A stretch of 64,000 bases of DNA from Selaginella moellendorffii (taxonomy: Eukaryota; Streptophyta; Lycopodiopsida; Selaginellales; Selaginellaceae), in the NCBI RefSeq assembly GCF_000143415.4, contig NW_003314265.1, forward strand, positions 2,317,439 to 2,381,438, given 5' to 3'. The notes beneath the pieces were generated by a model that made no database searches, was not told the DNA's origin, and saw only the letters and a list, made by a program, of their open reading frames with translations. How positions within the stretch are numbered: position 1 is the first letter of the stretch; each line of letters begins with the position of its first letter. Below, piece after piece: positions 58,216-64,000 of the stretch. The position numbers and the translations under genes are program-made.

Positions 58216-60243
58216 GACATGACCTTAAGTTCCACTTATTTAGTAACTCATGTGTTTGTTTTCATATAAAGTTTAGAGTAGAGTTTTTTATGCAGAGTTT
58301 TATTGAAAGACAAGAGAATCAAGAGTTCTAATGAATGAAATGAAAGAAAATCTTACCTTTCTTTCTTTTTCTCAAGTTCATCACTGCACCCTACAGTACA
58401 AGCAGGACATCAGAGAATTGCCAATCTTATATGATAGGAGATCATATCACTCAACATAGTGCACAAGTATTGAAAGAAATACTTTAAAACCAATTCATTT
58501 ATTTACTTTATAAACCAGTATAGAGATTAAGTAGATTTTCTTAAAATATTTGTTATTTCCTTAAAATTAAATTATAAGATAGGTGTATCGTTACGATACT
58601 AATATAAGCATAGTAGAGCTATCAGATTAGTTTCAATCTAGACCATTTACTTTTACATATAAACTAGGTTTTTGGGCTAATCAAATATGCACAATTCTAT
58701 ATTACATTCACTTATATTAGTTGAGGTGTTTAGATCTTTTTTATTTTTTTGTTTTTGCTTTTTCAATTTTCTTTTTGTTCATTTTCATGACAAAATAATA
58801 TACTCCTCCTTTGACTCGAAAGTGGCAATTAGTGCAATTGTTCGATGTTATGCAATTACAATTGATTAATCATATTCAAGTGATAATGGCATTCATAGCA
58901 CATGGTGTAACTCCTCCTGATCTTATTGCATCTCTTACTATTGATCTCTTGGTAAATTTTTTTTCGTGGAAATCCTAGAGATGATGTGTACTATTAGTTT
59001 GATCATTTTACAGTGATTGCCACCTATTATTCTTGGGATGATACCTAGTGTCTATACGAGTTCTCTACATGTTTGCAAGAGACAATATTGCAGTGGTATA
59101 ATGGTTTGAGTGTAACCACTTGTATACATTGGAGCCTTTTCTCAAATGTCTTCAAATGTTCATTTGGACATGCTAATAATTGTGATAATGCCATAATTGC
59201 ATTGTTTCTATTAGGGGTTGTCTAAATTAATTATTTAAATTGATGTTTACTTCTAGAGTTTCTTAGTTCATATAGAGACAAATATATTGGAGTGAATCAA
59301 GTTGGGTAGTTCATCTTTAGCTCCACTTTGAAATTTACAAATTGGTGTCTTATAGTGATATCTCATAGTGTTATGCCAGTCAAAGAGTATTGTCAAGGGT
59401 AGCTAGTGTATGCATAAGGCTCATAAGATTCCTTTTCCAATCGGTTAATGGTCTTGGGATATTTGGGGTTAACCATCTTTGGGTTTGAATAATACTGAGT
59501 TGGATGATCTTTTGGGAAATCTAAATTTAGGAGTTTACATTTGGTATTAGAGGGGTCTTGGGTTTAATTCTGTTGGTTGGCTAAATGAATCACACCATAT
59601 GTTAAGATTGATATCTGGTAGGTCTAGTTTACTCTCGGTTGGGCTCAACTCGAGGGGTAGGGTGTCAAGAGAGCGAAGTTCGCAGGAGAGCTATGGTTTT
59701 CAGCTTCCATTCATGAGGGTGTGAATTTGCAAGGAAGCGGGGTGGATTGTAAGCAACCAAAAATAATGACTTAAGAAAAAATCCATGGGGTTTAAATATA
59801 AAGAGAAAAGGTCCATAAATAAGAGTGCACCCCTTTTTCCAATCAATTAAAGGTTTTGAAATATTTGGGGTTAAGCGTCCTTGGGTTTGAATAATACTGG
59901 GTTGGGGACATCTTGGGAAGTCTGAATTCATGAGCTTATAAAGATCTTGACGAAGTGCTAGCCACAATACACTTAATAGTCGCTTAGGCAAAAGTCCAAT
60001 AAATGAATTAAAAAGTCTAACTCAAAAAGTTGAGAGTGGGAGTGAAACTCTTAAAGAAGTGCTTAAGTGTATTACACATGTTATATAGCAGTAGCTGAAG
60101 TGAAAGTCTAATAAGGGTAACATATTCAAACTAAAAGCTCTAACTCAGAAAATCAAGAGTGGGAGAGGAACTCTTAAAGAAGAGTTTAAGGAACAAGCTC
60201 AAAGTGATTGATAACCAAGTTTTTTAACAAAGGGATAAATGTA
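58216..60243. other. Intergenic region with diverged direct duplications
   Basis: No gene is recognised. About 105 bp at 59433-59538 (ATATTTGGGGTTAA, then GGGTTTGAATAATACTG) recur at 59828-59942. A second pair sharing AGAGTGGGAG and AACTCTTAAAGAAG occurs at about 59988-60070 and 60105-60192. Confidence 0.6.
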
Positions 60244-61162
60244 GTGCACTTGAATTTGGAGTTGAACTCTAAGCCTGTTGCGCTACAAAATGAGGGTCCA
60301 ATACAATCCCAAAAGCACCAGCTCTCTGTATCCAACACTTGCATGCAAAATGGTGTTAGATAGTGTTTGGCACAATTTTGGTATACCGGTGTCCTAATGC
60401 AAGGAGGAGGGTACCCCACCGACTAAAGCAGCATGGAGCTTGGGCTTAGACCCAAGTCAGACGCAGAACAAAGAGTGACACAGCTCAACAGGAGCCAAAC
60501 TAATGTCTTAGGTGGTTAAACATGCATTCCAACCACTATCCCTACTATACATTTGGAACCCCCTATAGCCCCCTTCCCCCGACCTTGAGGAAAATATGCT
60601 TTGGGCTTTCACCCCAAACCTCCCTTAGTATCAGGAGTTAGTTTCTGGGACAAGCTTGAAACTTACTAAATATGGAATGTCCCTAGATTGCAAATTTGGA
60701 CACGGGACGAACACCATTGTGTTTAGGCCAATCTTTATATTCCATAAATATGCCAAATGAGTGAATCTAGACACTTTCCATAAATAGCATTTAGGATCAA
60801 AATGAGACTAACACAAAGGGCATGATAGCGAAGATGTTTGGTAGACATGGTAAGTTATCATCCAGCAATATTGAGGGAGTAGTCTCAATACGCGAGGGTT
60901 CTTGCCAAGCCAGTGCAAGACAGAGCAAAAAAGAACTAAGAGCTAGGCCAAGAATGCTCAGCTAGAAACATATAGGAGTTCCTACCTTATGTTCATCTGG
61001 CTAAGTATAGTTGCTAAACCTAGTAAATTAACACTTGGACAAGAGGGGCTACCAAAGGAAACCAACAGTATCAACCTCCTGCCATTATGGCTGTAAAGAA
61101 AAAGTGTCCCTAAGAACTGGTTGACAAGTATTTTTTCGATACCCAAAGTCATATTTGCGACA
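60244..61162 (-). mobile_element. Diverged family A LTR of a chromovirus
   Basis: It matches family A LTRs with many changes, including GGGCTTAGACCCAAG, TACTATACATTTGGAACC, a C-rich tract near 60560-60580 and GCTTTGGGCTTTCACCCC. The minus-strand start is TGTCGCAAATATG at 61162. The left edge is uncertain. Confidence 0.65.
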
Positions 61163-61182
61163 CTCTCCTCCCTTTGGGGAAG
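61163..61182 (-). other. Polypurine tract of the chromovirus
   Basis: The minus strand reads CCCCAAAGGGAGGAGAG just before TGTCGC. Confidence 0.75.
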
Positions 61183-61268
61183 ATTGATCTCCTCATCGAT
61201 ACATACCTGAGTTTAGCAAATTGTTAAGGAAAAAACTCCGAAAGTTAACAGAAAGCACACTATGTGGG

Positions 61269-62517
61269 TGTAAGCCACAAATTTTTCCTTTCCAATTTGC
61301 CAACTTACCTCGACTATCTGTCCAACACTACCTTGGCTTTTGCTAAGTTCCCTTGCCAAGGTTCTCGCCTATGGTACCAGCTCCTACTTGGTTTCAGCTA
61401 CTCACTGCACGAGCAACGGAGTGTTAGCCATCCATCCACGGATTCCCAAATCACTCCCAATCCCCCTCCCCGGGTTAGACTGAACTTAAAGTTCGGCTAC
61501 ACTCCCCGCAAGCATAAGCAGCCAAGCACACCAAGCTTCCAGGTTCCTAACATCCCTTGGTACCACAAGACTTGATCATGGGACCCTCTAAATCCAAGTC
61601 TTGAGTGCAACACTTGCTTCGGGACGCCGGGGCGAAACACCGTGGCCTAGTGGCCCAGTATGGGTACCTCTACCCCCCCACTTCCATCCCGAAGGAAGGC
61701 CCAAGCCCCTAGGAAGGGCGAGGACCAATGAGCCGCATGGTACTCAAGTGGGGCACCACTCCACGTGAGCCGGGAGCACCGCAATCAGTTTCCCTTTCGG
61801 GAGTGGGAGCTGCTCTTGAGCACTTCCTTGGATGGCCCCTCCGGCACCAGCCAAGTCCATGCTCACTCCCACCCAATGCCCCTCGGTCCCAGTCTCAACC
61901 TCAAGTCGGTTTGGAAGCCCCACTGGAGAGTTCCTTCAAGACTGGTTCCTGGACCTCACTATCCCTACTATACTTTTGGAACCCCTTGCAGCCCCCCCCC
62001 CCCCTTGGGAGACGCACGCTTTGGGCTTTCACCCCTTGACCCGTATTAGTATTTGGACTTAGTCTCTGGCTCGATCTTGAACCCGATTTCGGATCCGACT
62101 TCGGATTCCGTCTCGGACTTAATCTCGGACTCGATCTTGGACCCGATCTCGGACCCGACCTTGGACTCAACCTCAGACTCGGTCTCGGACCCGATTTCAG
62201 ATCTCGGACTCCGTCTCGAACTCGGTCTCAAACTCGGTCTCGAACTCAGTCCCCGAGTCGGCCTCAGACTTGATTCCGGACTCTATCTCGAACTTGGTCT
62301 CCGAGTCGGTCTTGGACTCGATCTTCGACTTGGTCCCATCCGATAAACTCTTTGTCATTTTGGTTATGCTTTCGGGGTTCCTTTAGCCTACGACACCTCG
62401 GCAAGTTGGTTCCTTACAACTCCACCACCCATAGAAGAAGTTCAATACCCACATCAAACGCCTCTCTTTTGATCCTACGACTTGTTGACCATGTCTCATT
62501 CTCTTTGGTTGCTTACA
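61269..62517 (-). mobile_element. Solo LTR of family B type, nested
   Basis: The 1249-bp LTR has 7-bp inverted ends (TGTAAGC and GCTTACA) and a perfect 5-bp target duplication GTGGG (61264-61268 and 62518-62522). It interrupts the internal region of the chromovirus between the polypurine tract and the chromodomain. It contains a C-run near 61992-62005, the GCTTTGGGCTTTCACCCC motif and a diverged minisatellite. No internal region or second LTR remains. Confidence 0.9.
62050..62345. repeat. Diverged CTCGGACTCGA-type minisatellite
   Basis: It is the counterpart of the arrays in the other family B LTRs, with ATCTCGGACTCGATCTTGG and GACCCGA units. Confidence 0.75.
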
Positions 62518-62522
62518 GTGGG

Positions 62523-63011
62523 AAACACACCAACTTAAATGAGTTATGAAACTACCTCCCCTCTACGTCTAAAAATGTTAAGACTTAGACATCACCGATA
62601 AAGAAATGACTAATGGAGTTAGCCACCCTTGTTGCTCTAAATACCACTTGGCTTATAAAGGAATGATACATCCTTGCCTGCAGTGACATAGGGAGAAGGC
62701 CAGAGGCCCAACTTCCCTTGAGCAAGAAATCAACTCCGTCGGGAAGATTTAGATAACTATTATAAACTGGCAGATTAAGTTGTTTACACAGCCATGCCCC
62801 TTTTCAAAAATGAGTCATTGAGAGAGAAGTGGGGACTTGTGATCAGTTTATAATAGCTATCCCCATGGTTATGGATTAGACCCATGCACCAAAGTGCCAA
62901 AGTCAGCCTGCCAAACCTGACCCAAGTTCTAATGAACGAGAGAAATGAAACTTTGATTTATAGAAATATATTACTTTATTGATTGCAAGATTTATCACAG
63001 GGTTTACAAAG
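62523..63011 (-). other. Chromovirus 3-prime internal non-coding region
   Basis: It resembles 3240-3700 in the non-autonomous family A element, linking that element to this chromovirus. No coding sequence. Confidence 0.65.
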
Positions 63012-63400
63012 CTAATCTTTATTACTATTCTCATAGTCCATGACAAGTTCACAAGCATAGGTAAGATTACTAAAAGGTTCCCAAGTTGATTCACAAGTCG
63101 GGTAACCTTTCCACTTAACTATATATTCCTTCGCATGAGCCCGTCTCCGAAACTGAGAGTCCAAGATAGACTCAGCTTCATACTCAGGTTCACCATCCAT
63201 GATCACTAGTGGAGGACGAATGTCCGTAAAGCATTCCACAACAGCATGATATGGTGCTAGTAAATTGATATGAAACACATCATATATTTGGGATAACTTA
63301 TTAGGAAGATCCAACTTATAGGATACATCACCAACTCACTTCAATACTTGACTAGAACATCATGATGTTCATGCAGAATTAACTACTACAGATCCTTAGA
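63012..63400 (-). pseudogene. Chromovirus integrase C-terminus and chromodomain
   Basis: On the minus strand a GPY-type end (SYKLDLPNKLSQIYDVFHIN) leads into a linker and a chromodomain with EYIVKWKGYP and STWEP. The integrase catalytic core is missing: an HEHHD stretch of the N-terminal zinc-binding region (near 63360) runs within a few residues into the GPY-type part. The chromodomain would target integration to marked chromatin. A frame change lies near 63320. Confidence 0.85.
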
Positions 63401-64000
63401 GGGAAGACACAATCTTTCTTGCTTATAGAATATAAGCCCATCCCAAACTAAGTAGTAAAACTTCACATTGATTTGACTAGCAACTTTCACTGCTTCATTA
63501 CTAGGGTTCTGCTTCGACAACTCTGCATGGCATAATATTGCCTTCACCAATGGATCACTTCCATATGAAGCCTGAATGTCCTCTAACTAGTCCGAATTGA
63601 TTGTCGATATTGCCCAAAACTGAGCTTGACGACTCAATGCATTCGAAACAATATTATCTTTACTAGGTTTATATATGATTTCAATATCATATTTAGCAAG
63701 CTTCTCTTGCCAATAAGCCTACTTCAGCATAAGGTTAGGCTGCGTAGCAAAATAGCTTAGTGTGTTATTATCTGTATAAACCTTGGTGTGTCCACCCAAG
63801 TAGTGTCTCCAGTGTTCCAGTGCTAACACTATAGCAAACATCTCTTTCTTGTGTGTTGGCCATCTTCGTTGGGTTTCATTCAATTTCTTGGAATAGAACG
63901 CAACGGGACAACCATGTCACCTTAGTGTAACACCAACCGCTTTGTCACAATCTTCTTGCAATATGGCATCAATAGCATAGCTAGATGCATCACAATACAC
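63401..64000 (-). pseudogene. Ty3/gypsy RT-RNase H segment, runs off the window
   Basis: Read from the right edge leftward it shows VYCDASSYAIDAILQ, PVAFYSKKLNETQ, WPTHKKEMFAIVLALEHW, VYTDNNTLSYF, YDIEIIYKPSKDN and NALSR, the standard RNase H and tether blocks of Ty3/gypsy pol. At least two in-frame stops occur, for example near 63918 and 63720. The reverse transcriptase core lies beyond the window. Confidence 0.88.

Overview
The window looks like a repeat-rich stretch of a land-plant nuclear genome. Pointers are plant-type telomere motifs (TTTAGGG), LTR elements primed by initiator methionine tRNA (TGGTATCAGAGC), a Ty3/gypsy chromovirus, G-type lectin receptor kinase relics and an Ole e 1-like proline-rich wall protein with a short GT-AG intron. 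A Helentron and a DUF7869-type protein make a seed-free plant (fern, lycophyte or moss) plausible, but I cannot name a genus. No rRNA, tRNA or CRISPR was seen. Only one gene looks intact and host-like (Ole e 1-like, 57153-58186).

Layout. Two copies of one segment make up most of the window. Copy A is 1-17227 (it runs off the left edge). Copy B is 24185-28714 plus 42312-53806. Each copy holds, in order, a truncated LTR (family B), a non-autonomous LTR-retrotransposon region with family A LTRs in both orientations, an intron-bearing gene fragment, a decayed AT-rich Helentron (Rep, PIF1 helicase, endonuclease) and a lectin-kinase relic. Between the copies lies a family B element without recognisable coding (17700-24852). 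Two complete 394-bp TRIM elements with 104-bp LTRs sit at 13249-13642 and 23165-23558. Beyond copy B come a kinase-dead lectin receptor kinase pseudogene, the Ole e 1-like gene and a minus-strand chromovirus remnant that carries a nested solo LTR.

The main discovery is a 13.6-kb DNA transposon (28715-42311) inserted in copy B. It has 25-bp perfect terminal inverted repeats and a 3-bp target duplication (AAC), and copy A preserves the empty site at 4517-4519. Inside are two divergent genes. On the minus strand is a multi-exon gene joining a ParB/Srx-like domain and a methyltransferase-like motif to an acidic linker and an FCP1/NIF-like phosphatase domain; it is now broken by two TAG codons and a 1-base loss. 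On the plus strand is a protein with two DUF8039-like repeats and a DUF7869-like region containing GHTHEDVD. About 27 quasi-palindromes of roughly 24 bp (arms ATGGCRTG and CAYGCCAT) are scattered through the element; I saw none outside it. Several lie inside introns of only 38-54 bp, and removing three of those introns restores one reading frame. This pairing of a giant transposon, hairpin micro-introns and a ParB-like protein does not match a system I can name.

All gene structures are read by eye from splice motifs and frame continuity. Similarities are recalled family patterns, not search results.
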